A program made the translations under genes and the position numbers. Of a stretch of 16,878 bases of DNA, positions 1 through 7,024 are shown piece after piece. The notes beneath the pieces are model-generated. The model made no database searches. It saw nothing but the letters and a program-made list of their open reading frames with translations, and was not told the DNA's origin. Within the stretch, counting starts at the first letter, position 1; each line of letters begins with the position of its first letter. The stretch lies in contig DIVN01000059.1 of assembly GCA_002435875.1 (NCBI GenBank), forward strand, positions 1 to 16,878. Direction: 5' to 3'. The stretch is from Anaerolineales bacterium UBA6131. Its GTDB lineage: Bacteria; Chloroflexota; Anaerolineae; UBA2200.

Positions 1-116
1 AATGTGTCGACCCGGCAGGGCAAAGCGCAGGGTGCGACCCGCAGGGACAAGGCAATGCATCATCAATAGCCACGTGTGCCCGCTGTGATTAATCTGAGAA
101 AGAGAGAAACCCCTAC
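1..116. other. Left-edge sequence, unassigned
   Basis: No feature can be assigned here. All three forward frames are open from the edge and close at 69, 88 and 92, so the tail of an upstream gene is possible but cannot be identified. Two imperfect copies of a CGACCC-GCAGGG-CAA motif lie at about 8-22 and 36-50. I could not place a convincing promoter for the gene that starts at 117, so its promoter may lie to the left of the window. Confidence 0.3.
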
Positions 117-1172
117 TTGGCCAAGAGCATTCGATCCATTCTGGCGCTAATCAGCCTGGCGACACTCGCCACCATCACCTGGGCGCAGGGAAGCACCTGT
201 GCAACATCCAGTACTGCCGTCGATCTGCAAAGCCCAGGCTCATGGGATCTGGCTGCGCCCGCAGTACAGAACTCCTCACTGGTCTCCTTCGTCTACCTGC
301 CGTGGGTCAGCCACCACGCAGCCCTTGCGACCGCTGTGCCAAGCTACCCCACGCCCACACCGACAGCGACGGGCACCGCGACCGTCACCAGTACCGCTAC
401 TGCGACACCTTCCCCGACGGAGACTGCCACGGCGACCGCGACGCCGACGCAGACCCGTACACCGACACCATCACCGACTCCGGAGCTGCTCATCATTGGG
501 CACATCACCGACGTGCATATTGGTGGGCCCAAAGACTTTCTCGCCAAGCAGCGCCTGCCCACCGTGTTGGTTGAGATCAGCAATCGTGCGCATGTAATGA
601 TCGACACCGGCGACTGCGTCAATGACAATGACTGGGCACAGACCGTCGAGTACCGAGCCCTGGTGGACCAATACATCAGCATTCCCTGGCGTGCAGTCGC
701 TGGCAACCACGATTCAGAGTGGGCTTTCCAACAGCTTATTGGGGAGCTGCAGTGGTCCTGGGACTATCGTGGCTATCGACTAATTGGCATCAACACGCAG
801 GGTAGCGGAATCGACCACGACGCCCTCAGAGCAGCGCTGACCCATGACAAACCATGCATTGTTTTCGGCCACCGGCCTTTTGTAGAATTGGATCCAAAAG
901 ATCAACGCCCGCTGCGTGAGCTGTTCAAAGAGTACGGTGTTCTGCTATACATCGCAGGGCACATCCATCTGGATACCCAGGTGACCGATCCGGTTTCTGG
1001 CACCGTGTTCCTGACGGGTCAGCCGGCTTTCATGGGTCACTATCGCCTGGTCACCGTTCGAGGGCGCGACATCGTATCGATTACCTATGAGAACCCCTAT
1101 ACAGCCTCTGGGGCTGCCAGCTCAAGCATGTGGCAAGTCCTACCAGAACCTCTGCAGATGACACTGCCTTGA
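117..1172 (+). CDS. Exported calcineurin-like metallophosphoesterase with Thr/Pro-rich linker
   Basis: Predicted to hydrolyse phosphoesters outside the membrane using a two-metal centre; the substrate is unknown. The 351-residue product has an N-terminal hydrophobic segment (about residues 6-23) like a signal peptide, a short unassigned region, a Thr/Pro/Ala linker (about 78-122), then the catalytic domain. All family motifs are present: D132-x-H134, GD with N169/D170, GNHD (196-199), GH (251-252) and GHIH (281-284). The start is a TTG. It is the only start codon available because a TAA lies in frame at 90-92, and a purine-rich GAGAAAGAGAG sits about 10 bases before it. The linker is of the type that lifts a catalytic domain off the surface in Chloroflexota exoproteins. 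The gene stands alone: 256 bases separate it from the next gene, which has its own likely promoter. Confidence 0.88.
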   Translation: MAKSIRSILALISLATLATITWAQGSTCATSSTAVDLQSPGSWDLAAPAVQNSSLVSFVYLPWVSHHAALATAVPSYPTPTPTATGTATVTSTATATPSPTETATATATPTQTRTPTPSPTPELLIIGHITDVHIGGPKDFLAKQRLPTVLVEISNRAHVMIDTGDCVNDNDWAQTVEYRALVDQYISIPWRAVAGNHDSEWAFQQLIGELQWSWDYRGYRLIGINTQGSGIDHDALRAALTHDKPCIVFGHRPFVELDPKDQRPLRELFKEYGVLLYIAGHIHLDTQVTDPVSGTVFLTGQPAFMGHYRLVTVRGRDIVSITYENPYTASGAASSSMWQVLPEPLQMTLP

Positions 1173-1228
1173 GCTCCACCACGCGCGAACCGATACGCCT
1201 ACCATATAGACAGACCCGGCCTTACTGC

Positions 1229-1256
1229 TTGCATCTGTGCCCGACTGTGCTAGAAT
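1229..1256 (+). promoter_or_regulatory. Probable sigma70-type promoter for the DNRLRE protein gene
   Basis: TTGCAT at 1229-1234 and TAGAAT at 1251-1256 are 16 bases apart. The -10 is preceded by TGC, which makes an extended -10 element. Transcription would start near 1263, giving a structured leader of about 170 bases. Confidence 0.5.
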
Positions 1257-1291
1257 GAGACTAGTAGCGCGAGCCCATTACGCGGCGCCGG

Positions 1292-1311
1292 TACGCGATA
1301 AAGCGTATCGC
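1292..1311. repeat. Nested, mutually exclusive inverted repeats in the leader
   Basis: GCGATA (1295-1300) pairs with TATCGC (1306-1311). The overlapping TACGC (1292-1296) pairs with GCGTA (1303-1307). The two pairings exclude each other. They lie about 30 bases after the predicted start of transcription, so this may be an operator or a small RNA switch element. The function is unknown. Confidence 0.35.
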
Positions 1312-1350
1312 AATAGACCACTTGACGTCATATACTAGAGATGCAGTTGA

Positions 1351-1401
1351 GCCGAGCACAGCAACGGCGCCTCGTGCTCGGCATTCCCGACCAGCGGTCG
1401 G
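1351..1401 (+). repeat. Two tandem GC-rich hairpins just upstream of the ribosome binding site
   Basis: Hairpin 1 has a perfect 9-bp stem, GCCGAGCAC (1351-1359) with GTGCTCGGC (1374-1382), around a 14-base loop. Hairpin 2 has a perfect 6-bp stem, CCGACC (1387-1392) with GGTCGG (1396-1401), around a 3-base loop. Neither is followed by a T-run, so they are not typical terminators. They lie 15 bases before the AGGAGGT at 1417-1423, a position suited to controlling translation or mRNA stability. Confidence 0.6.
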
Positions 1402-1431
1402 CTAGTGTCGACCCACAGGAGGTAGACTGTG

Positions 1432-2940
1432 ATGAGAGACCGGATTTCTGTCAGCCACCGTCGAACCATGCCAAGAACGCTCGTAGTCGTTGGCTTTGCC
1501 CTGGCGCTGCTCGTCGGCCTGCTGGCGGGGTCACCTGGCATGTCCAGCGAATCCGCCGGACCCAGTGCGTCCGCAAATAGTCAATTCCCGCTGACCATGA
1601 TCTTCCAGAAGCTGGTTAGCCCTGACCCGACTTACACAGGCGTAGCCGATACGTACATCTCCCTCTACGAGCAGGACACCAACTTTGGCCATCTGGGGAC
1701 CATGAGGCTGCACACGGGGAGCGGCTCGCGGGAACGGCTTCTGATCAAGTTCGACCTGTCGCGTATCACTCCACCAGTTACGATCACCGAAGCGAAGCTG
1801 TACCTGTACGCCTGGTACCGTAGCGGCCCCTATAAGGTCACTGGCCGCGTCTATCCCCTGCGCCGGCCATGGAACGAGATGGAAGTCACCTGGAGAAAGC
1901 CCACTGCGGACAGTTTCTGGACGGTACCCGGCTGCAATGACCCAGCCGCCGACTATGACCCCAGCAAGACAGCGACCGCTGAGCTGAACTTTACTGAGAT
2001 GTGGTACTCGTGGGATGTCACCTCTATGGTACAGAGTTGGGTGGGCAATCCGGCATCGAATAATGGCATGCTCGTCATAGCTGAGGGAATCTCTAACCAG
2101 TATCAGTTCCGGACCTCGGAGATCCCTGCAGAGTCGCTGCGGCCCTACCTGGAGGTGCACTACACGGCAGGCGTACCCACGCCAAGCGCGACAGCCACCC
2201 GGACCGCAACCACGTCGCCCACGGCTACCACGGTCCAGACACCGACGGCGACACGCACTGCGTCCCCCTCTCCGACCATCACGCCGATTCGCAGCGCAAC
2301 CCCGACGCTCACCCCGACGATCACCTTGACGCCCACGCCGTCACCGACTCCGGTGACGCAGGTCTTGCAGCAGCACATCTTGCCAGACGAGACCTATTCC
2401 GGAGCTGCCGACACCTTCCTCAGCAGACACCGACCCGACACGGCATGGGATGGGGATGACAGCCTGAGGCTCAGCGGGCGTGACGGGGGGAGTGAGCGCA
2501 TCCTGCTGCGCTTTGACTTGCAGGGACGTATTCCTGCCACGGCGATCATTCACAGCGCCAAGGTAGGCCTTTTTGCCTGGTCGCGGCTGACCTTCTACGG
2601 CATTCGTGTCTCGGCTTTCGATATCTTGCGCCCGTGGCAAGCGCAAGAAGCAACCTGGAACGTGGCAGCATCGGCACAACCGTGGATGAGCGTGGGTTGT
2701 GAGGAGTTGGATGTGGATCGCAGCGCAGTGGCAGCCGCTTCGCGCTTTGTCTACTTTACCAACTATTTCTACGACTGGGATGTGACGGAATCCGTGCGCC
2801 GATGGCATGCCTCTCCAAGCAGCAACCATGGGCTCTTGTTCATCGGCCATGAAGTGGATCAGGAGATACGATTCCGCTCAGCCGAATGGCGAGTGCTCTC
2901 GCAGCGCCCGAGACTCATCGTCACTTACACAGTGCCGTAG
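1432..2940 (+). CDS. Exported protein with two DNRLRE domains joined by a Thr/Pro-rich linker
   Basis: A probable surface protein with no recognisable catalytic site. After a signal-peptide-like segment (about residues 17-35) come two homologous beta-rich domains (about 65-246 and 320-501) separated by a Thr/Pro/Ser linker (about 248-308). Both halves share the DNRLRE-family pattern: an ADTYIS or ADTFLS start, RLLIKFDL or RILLRFDL, a PW..ME/QE.TW segment, YSWDVT or YDWDVT, W followed by SSNHG-type residues, and a final RF(R)S/T..... RP.L.V.YT strand. A strong AGGAGGT at 1417-1423 precedes the start. ATG at 1432 (8 bases away) and GTG at 1429 (5 bases away) are both possible; ATG is preferred. 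DNRLRE domains are known from bacterial and archaeal surface and cell-wall-associated proteins. Binding or structural roles are inferred. Confidence 0.85.
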   Translation: MRDRISVSHRRTMPRTLVVVGFALALLVGLLAGSPGMSSESAGPSASANSQFPLTMIFQKLVSPDPTYTGVADTYISLYEQDTNFGHLGTMRLHTGSGSRERLLIKFDLSRITPPVTITEAKLYLYAWYRSGPYKVTGRVYPLRRPWNEMEVTWRKPTADSFWTVPGCNDPAADYDPSKTATAELNFTEMWYSWDVTSMVQSWVGNPASNNGMLVIAEGISNQYQFRTSEIPAESLRPYLEVHYTAGVPTPSATATRTATTSPTATTVQTPTATRTASPSPTITPIRSATPTLTPTITLTPTPSPTPVTQVLQQHILPDETYSGAADTFLSRHRPDTAWDGDDSLRLSGRDGGSERILLRFDLQGRIPATAIIHSAKVGLFAWSRLTFYGIRVSAFDILRPWQAQEATWNVAASAQPWMSVGCEELDVDRSAVAAASRFVYFTNYFYDWDVTESVRRWHASPSSNHGLLFIGHEVDQEIRFRSAEWRVLSQRPRLIVTYTVP

Positions 2941-2990
2941 ACCTCAGAGTGCACAAGTTCTGCACGCGACTGTGAATCTCGGGCCTGATC

Positions 2991-3545
2991 CTAGTACACG
3001 TAGACTGTTACCAGCCGGCTGAACACATCGAACAGGTACACAGTATCATGATCGTTGTTCCAAACCAGGCCTCGGGCCCAGTACAGGTCCGAGGCCGTGT
3101 TTGTTCCCGGACCGCTGTGCAGGCGCACTATCGCGTCACGGGCAAGGACGAACGGCGGGAACGTATAGCGATGTGCCGCAGAATCCTCCACTCGCCAGCC
3201 CGTCATGTCCACGGCGTGCGTATCATCGTTGTGGAAGCACACGTACTCTCCGTTGGGATCCTGCGCGCTGCCCGCTTTGAACCTGGAACACGCGTCCTCG
3301 CCTAGCACATGCACAGATGGTATGGGCGGAAGGGGCGTGCGCGTGGGCGTCGGTGTCGAGGTCGGAACAGGCTTCGCAACGGCTGGTATGTAGGCCTGGA
3401 GCAACGAATCGCCGGCGGCAGCGTACGGCCCTGGCGGCAGCCGCAGGATGGTCAGGACCAGCAAAAGCCCCACCCAGGTGAAGAGCCTGAGAGATGCAAA
3501 CCGACGCCTACTTTGACCGCGGCCCGAATTCGAGTCAGTCAACAC
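2991..3545 (-). CDS. Membrane-anchored or exported lamin-tail-domain (LTD) protein
   Basis: An exported protein of about 184 residues. It has a basic N-terminus (SRRR near residue 13), one hydrophobic segment (about 21-36), a short Thr/Pro linker (about 59-75), and an LTD Ig-like domain filling the C-terminal half. LTD hallmarks are NGEYVCFHN (98-106), DMTGWRVED, an FPPFVLARDAIV strand and WNNDHDTVYLFD (162-173). The start is chosen as GTG at 3545 (or the adjacent TTG at 3542) because GGGAGGGA lies 5-8 bases upstream. The reading frame is open further upstream, but that part overlaps the transglutaminase gene and has no LTD-like content. The gene follows the transglutaminase by 62 bases and is probably cotranscribed with it. 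LTD domains occur in bacterial surface proteins and nucleases; a binding or structural role is inferred. Confidence 0.78.
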   Translation of the reverse strand: MLTDSNSGRGQSRRRFASLRLFTWVGLLLVLTILRLPPGPYAAAGDSLLQAYIPAVAKPVPTSTPTPTRTPLPPIPSVHVLGEDACSRFKAGSAQDPNGEYVCFHNDDTHAVDMTGWRVEDSAAHRYTFPPFVLARDAIVRLHSGPGTNTASDLYWARGLVWNNDHDTVYLFDVFSRLVTVYVY

Positions 3546-3607
3546 GCTGCTCCCTCCCAAGCGCACTGGGCGCAGAAACGGTCGGCCCCGGCGCAGGCGC
3601 CAGTGCC

Positions 3608-5938
3608 TCAGGTCAGCATGGACGGAGGACGCAAGGACGATGCCGGCACCCAGGTATCGACGGTCTGCCTGCGGCGCTGCCACTTGGGCCGCATAATGCG
3701 GCGCAGGAGCAGAGGGCGCAGCCGAGACCACCTCTCTTGCATCTCGACTTGTTTCTCGGCTGTCCATCCGGTGTTGCCGAATCGATGCTGCGTGTAGAGC
3801 CGTACGATTCCCCTGACATCCTCAGCGCCCTCTGCAACGCGAGCATTAAGCGCATCACCGTACTCGCTGGGTGTGAGATACAAGGGCTGCGGGACACCAA
3901 TAAGCCCTCCCATGCGCCGCACTTGCTCCCATACCCTTCCGATCTGGTCAAATCCCCGCAAGCTCAGCTGCCAAACTACAATTGCCAGGAAGCTAGAGGC
4001 AGCCAGCAGGCTGGCCAGCATCCACACAAAGCGGAATGCAGTTGAGTACCACGTTCGGGTCCGTGCAACGACAACATCGCTAGCTTCCGCATCAGGGCCC
4101 AGAGCCTCGTCTGGGCCGTACTTAGCCTCGTCTAGGGTACGCTCGCTCGTGCCAGGAAGCAGCACAGGCGCGACCGTTGATGCTCCCTCGGCATCGGGGC
4201 GGACAATGGCCGGCTCGGAGGACGTAGGCTCAAAGGGCAGCCATCCATATCGCGGGAAATAGAGTTCGGGCCAGGCATGGGCATCCAGCTGGTACACCCT
4301 GTACGCTCTGGCGTCTGGCAGGTACTCGCCGGCGGTGTATCCCTGGGCTACGCGCGCCGGGATGCCCACCGCACGACAAAGCACGGCCATCGCTGTGGCG
4401 TAATAGTCGCAATACCCGCGGCGGTTGACAAAGACAAACCAGTCCACGACATCGACGCCAGCAGGCGGCGCCGATATGCTCTGGTCATACGGGATGCGCC
4501 TCAAGTAGCTCTGAATCGCCTCTGCCTGCTCGTAAGGGCTATCGATTCCATCAGTAATCTCTCTGGCCAGGCTGCGCACCCGCTGAGGAAGGCGCGTGGG
4601 CAACTGCAAGTATCGGTCTGTCACCCAGGCGGGATAGTCTTCGCCCGCCGCGCGCAGTTCGCTCGACGATGCACGAGACACGAGCGAGGTGAGCACGTGG
4701 GGCTGATTGCGGCGGAGTGTGGCCAAGGTTGTCATCATCGATACTTCGGTCAACGTGGCGCTCGCACCGGGCACGTAGGCGAGTGCCACCCGGGCCCCCA
4801 CGCTGCTCCGCAGGGGTTGCCCAGGCGTAAATAACACCGACTCGCCCGGTAACAACATGCGCACGGTCGTAGTCAGCTCTTCTTGTGCAGCATAGACAGC
4901 GGGCCGTAACTGAGTGCTGCCCGGGGCGACAACGAGGCTGACGGGATCTGTGTTGCTCCATCCACTGCCGGTATACAGATCGTAGTACACCGCCCGCCAA
5001 TAGTGCGGCTCATCAGCCTGGACCTCGAGAATCGCCACGCCGCTCAGGTTCACAGCGCCGCCCAAGGTCATCGTTCGACCAAAGTCAACGAGTGCCGAGG
5101 GACCCTGGTAGTTGAGCGATGTGAACATGCGGTTCCAGACCGTACGCAAGCGCTGGCCAGGCTCCTGAAAGTTCTCCCAGAAGCTCATCAGACGCGGACT
5201 CCGCGCCGCCGCAGGGACACTCCAGGCCAACACGAGAGCTACCGCCGACACCAGCAGTCCATCGCGCAGGAAGGCAAGATCTACGTCGAGGTTGTAGGCC
5301 ACCTCGCTCCTGCGCCACGTCGTCTCCCGTCGGTGGACATGGACGCGCACCACCAGCAGCAGTGCACACAAGCAGAAGGCGATGAGGTAGATGCTGGCGC
5401 GCGGCGGCGCGTAATAGACGTTGACGAGACAGGCAAGCCCGGCCGGGACAACCGCTCCCCAGGCCCAGTGCAATCGAAAGACAGACCACACTGAAAGGTA
5501 GGTCAACAGCGAAGCGAGGTGAGCGAGAATCAGTACGAACATGAGGTTCGAGAGCCAGGCTTCCGCCTCGGCAGGCTGCCGCAGCCATTGCCGGGCTTGG
5601 TGATAGACCATGCGCGATCTCGCCCACAAGTCCGGAGCCGATGCAGCGAACGCAGCTGGCACCAGAGGTGGCTCAAGAACCAGATTGACGGCCAAGGTAG
5701 CGCCGGTAACGCCCACACCTAGCGCCAGCAGGTGGACCAGAATCGCTGGAAGGCCTCGCCACCTGGCGAATAGCAGGCTGACAGGAGCACCTACGAGCAC
5801 AATCCAGGGCAATACGTCCAGGCCCGGGGTCCAGTCCGAGGCGACGACAGACCACGTAACCGTCAGAAGCATCACCAGTGTGATGAGAAAGGAGCTCCAG
5901 CCCTCCTCAAGCTTTCGTCTATCGCGCAGAACGCCCAT
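3608..5938 (-). CDS. Membrane transglutaminase-like protein, TgpA/DUF3488 architecture
   Basis: A 776-residue multi-pass membrane protein with a large extracellular transglutaminase-like domain. Residues 1-245 hold about seven hydrophobic segments (for example 20-33, 41-57, 131-150, 181-199 and 225-241). The transglutaminase core spans about 460-575, with nucleophile C510 in GYCDYYA, H554 in DAHAW and an acidic third position at E570 (WLPFEPT). Glu in place of Asp there is common in this branch, as far as I recall. A further membrane segment lies at about 636-656. The cytoplasmic C-terminus resembles DUF4129 (SEYGDAL to RLRPLLL, about 691-745). Family members are thought to be cysteine proteases or protein cross-linkers at the envelope. 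ATG at 5938 has GAGGA just upstream and its own promoter at 6016-6044. The LTD gene follows in the same direction. Confidence 0.88.
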   Translation of the reverse strand: MGVLRDRRKLEEGWSSFLITLVMLLTVTWSVVASDWTPGLDVLPWIVLVGAPVSLLFARWRGLPAILVHLLALGVGVTGATLAVNLVLEPPLVPAAFAASAPDLWARSRMVYHQARQWLRQPAEAEAWLSNLMFVLILAHLASLLTYLSVWSVFRLHWAWGAVVPAGLACLVNVYYAPPRASIYLIAFCLCALLLVVRVHVHRRETTWRRSEVAYNLDVDLAFLRDGLLVSAVALVLAWSVPAAARSPRLMSFWENFQEPGQRLRTVWNRMFTSLNYQGPSALVDFGRTMTLGGAVNLSGVAILEVQADEPHYWRAVYYDLYTGSGWSNTDPVSLVVAPGSTQLRPAVYAAQEELTTTVRMLLPGESVLFTPGQPLRSSVGARVALAYVPGASATLTEVSMMTTLATLRRNQPHVLTSLVSRASSSELRAAGEDYPAWVTDRYLQLPTRLPQRVRSLAREITDGIDSPYEQAEAIQSYLRRIPYDQSISAPPAGVDVVDWFVFVNRRGYCDYYATAMAVLCRAVGIPARVAQGYTAGEYLPDARAYRVYQLDAHAWPELYFPRYGWLPFEPTSSEPAIVRPDAEGASTVAPVLLPGTSERTLDEAKYGPDEALGPDAEASDVVVARTRTWYSTAFRFVWMLASLLAASSFLAIVVWQLSLRGFDQIGRVWEQVRRMGGLIGVPQPLYLTPSEYGDALNARVAEGAEDVRGIVRLYTQHRFGNTGWTAEKQVEMQERWSRLRPLLLRRIMRPKWQRRRQTVDTWVPASSLRPPSMLT

Positions 5939-6015
5939 CGGTCCTCAATCGGCAACTCATATCTGCATTCCATACCAAGAGAGACAGGCTCCGGTTCAAA
6001 CGTCCGGTTGTGTGC

Positions 6016-6044
6016 ATTCTAGCAGCCGACGAAATAGTGCACAA
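6016..6044 (-). promoter_or_regulatory. Probable promoter of the transglutaminase-LTD operon
   Basis: Read on the minus strand, TTGTGC (6044-6039) and TAGAAT (6021-6016) are separated by 17 bases. The -10 is preceded by TGC, an extended -10 also seen at 1251. Transcription would start near 6009, giving a leader of about 70 bases before the ATG at 5938. Confidence 0.55.
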
Positions 6045-6048
6045 ATCT

Positions 6049-6065
6049 TTGACCCCACTGGTCAA
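6049..6065. promoter_or_regulatory. Inverted repeat between divergent promoters, candidate operator
   Basis: Perfect 6-bp arms TTGACC (6049-6054) and GGTCAA (6060-6065) flank CCACT. The left arm is also the -35 of the rightward promoter, and the repeat lies 4 bases from the -35 of the leftward promoter. A protein bound here could control both transcripts. The regulator is unknown. Confidence 0.45.
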
Positions 6066-6077
6066 CGGTGATATGAT
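6049..6077 (+). promoter_or_regulatory. Strong sigma70-type promoter for the stalk-protein gene
   Basis: TTGACC (6049-6054) and TATGAT (6072-6077) are exactly 17 bases apart, each one base from consensus. Transcription would start near 6084, about 40 bases before the GTG at 6124. Confidence 0.68.
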
Positions 6078-6123
6078 AGCATACTAGATCTCACGTGCAG
6101 CCAACGCTCTCAGGAGCCACCGT

Positions 6124-6750
6124 GTGAGCAAGATCTTCGACCGATACCAGCATCTTGACCAGCGCAAGAGAATCGTGTACGCCATTCTGGCCGTAGCGGT
6201 GGTTGTGGCCTTTTGTCTCTATTGCCTAGCGCTGGCTACCCTTCTGCTGCGCTGGCGGCTCACTCCGCCTATTCCGACCGTGCTCCCGACGCCAAGTGCT
6301 ATACCCACCTACGCTCCGATGCCAACTCTGGTTCCATTGATCACACATGTGGAGACGCAGACCTCTTCCGAGACCGCGGCGCCCAGTCGTACAGCGACTG
6401 CTAATCTGCCCACTCCATCGACCACAGCCACGCGGACGGCAACAGCGCAAGAAACGGCCTCAAGCACGCCGACCGATGTTCCATCTCCTACTGCAGCGCC
6501 CTCTGCCACGTGGACCGTCTCACCCACGGCGACCGCGCTTCCCAGTGACACGCCAGAGCCAACCATCACGCCAATGCCAGAGTCAACGTCCACAGTCGCT
6601 CCTACTGTGAGCCTAGTACCGACAGAGCTTCCAACCTCAACGCCCATCCAGCTTGTGGAAGCCACGGCGACAGCAGTGGCGGAGCCATCTGCTACAGCCA
6701 GCGAGCTGCCGAGCCCGAACCCGGCTGAGACACCGGCCAGTGCTCCTTGA
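6124..6750 (+). CDS. Membrane-anchored Thr/Pro/Ser/Ala-rich stalk protein
   Basis: The family is not recognised. The 208-residue product has a short basic cytoplasmic N-terminus, one membrane segment (about residues 18-42), a basic LLRWRLT boundary, then some 160 residues of low-complexity Thr, Pro, Ser and Ala with scattered Glu up to the C-terminus. No folded or catalytic domain, Cys pair or sorting signal is visible. The composition matches the linkers in the neighbouring exported proteins, but here it is the whole outer part. It may be an O-glycosylated surface stalk or spacer, or a remnant that lost its end domain. GTG at 6124 is chosen because AGGAG at 6112-6116 lies 7 bases upstream. 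It diverges from the transglutaminase gene and has a near-consensus promoter. Confidence 0.72.
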   Translation: MSKIFDRYQHLDQRKRIVYAILAVAVVVAFCLYCLALATLLLRWRLTPPIPTVLPTPSAIPTYAPMPTLVPLITHVETQTSSETAAPSRTATANLPTPSTTATRTATAQETASSTPTDVPSPTAAPSATWTVSPTATALPSDTPEPTITPMPESTSTVAPTVSLVPTELPTSTPIQLVEATATAVAEPSATASELPSPNPAETPASAP

Positions 6751-6870
6751 GTCCTAGCGATCAGATCCGCGTCGATAAATGTCGACAAGAGGGATAGCAG
6801 CGGGTGTGATGGGCTAGCACTAGGACTGCAAACCCAAAGCTGACTGGCTACGCCGAGCTGGCTTCCGTTC

Positions 6871-6885
6871 AGGTGGCCGCCACCT
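6871..6885. repeat. 15-bp palindrome AGGTGGC-C-GCCACCT
   Basis: Perfect 7-base arms around a single C lie in the 274-base gap between the stalk-protein gene and the M42 operon. A short T-run at 6897-6900 follows 11 bases later, too far away for a typical terminator. It could be a weak terminator for the upstream gene or an operator site about 70 bases before the -35 at 6957. I see nothing else in 6751-6956. Confidence 0.35.
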
Positions 6886-6956
6886 CGCGCATCTACTTTT
6901 CATCAGTGCCGGCAGTCGAAGGACTCCTACGGTAGGTGTGACTCCCAGCCCGTTCT

Positions 6957-6984
6957 TTGAAACAAATGGCACATCGCCTATAAT
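6957..6984 (+). promoter_or_regulatory. Strong promoter for the M42 aminopeptidase operon
   Basis: TTGAAA (6957-6962) and a perfect TATAAT (6979-6984) are 16 bases apart. The -10 is flanked by CGCC and GGCG (6975-6978 and 6985-6988), so it sits inside a small inverted repeat. Transcription would start near 6991, about 34 bases before the first M42 gene. No comparable promoter was seen in the gaps between the four paralogues. Confidence 0.72.
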
Positions 6985-7024
6985 GGCGCGGCGCTAGAGG
7001 CAGGTCGATTGTGGAGGCAGTGCT

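Noticed and set aside
1..90. Possible riboswitch at the left edge (GGGCAAAGC resembles part of a c-di-GMP-I aptamer)
   Set aside because: The remaining conserved core and the closing stem could not be found, and no hairpin-T-run or sequestered start follows.
340..480. Thr/Pro linker DNA here and at 2170-2355 as a true DNA repeat or recombination element; a 13-base identity TCACCGACTCCGG occurs in both
   Set aside because: The similarity follows from shared codon and amino-acid bias; no longer identical unit is visible.
344..706. Minus-strand open frame rich in Gly-Val repeats, with similar ones at 2160-2378 and 6309-6788
   Set aside because: These are complements of the Thr/Pro-rich linker codons of the real plus-strand genes; they have no start signals or domain content.
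1322..1336. TTGACG and TATACT before the DNRLRE gene as a second promoter
   Set aside because: They are only three bases apart, and no acceptable -35 lies 16-18 bases before TATACT.
3546..3767. N-terminal extension of the LTD protein by 74 codons
   Set aside because: It overlaps the end of the transglutaminase gene and lacks domain content, while a strong GGGAGGGA precedes GTG at 3545.
6800..6880. A stretch with ACTGCAAACCC that recalls a tRNA-Cys anticodon loop, with GTTCAGG further on
   Set aside because: The anticodon stem has only about two pairs, no acceptor stem closes, and the T-loop lacks the conserved A after TTCR.
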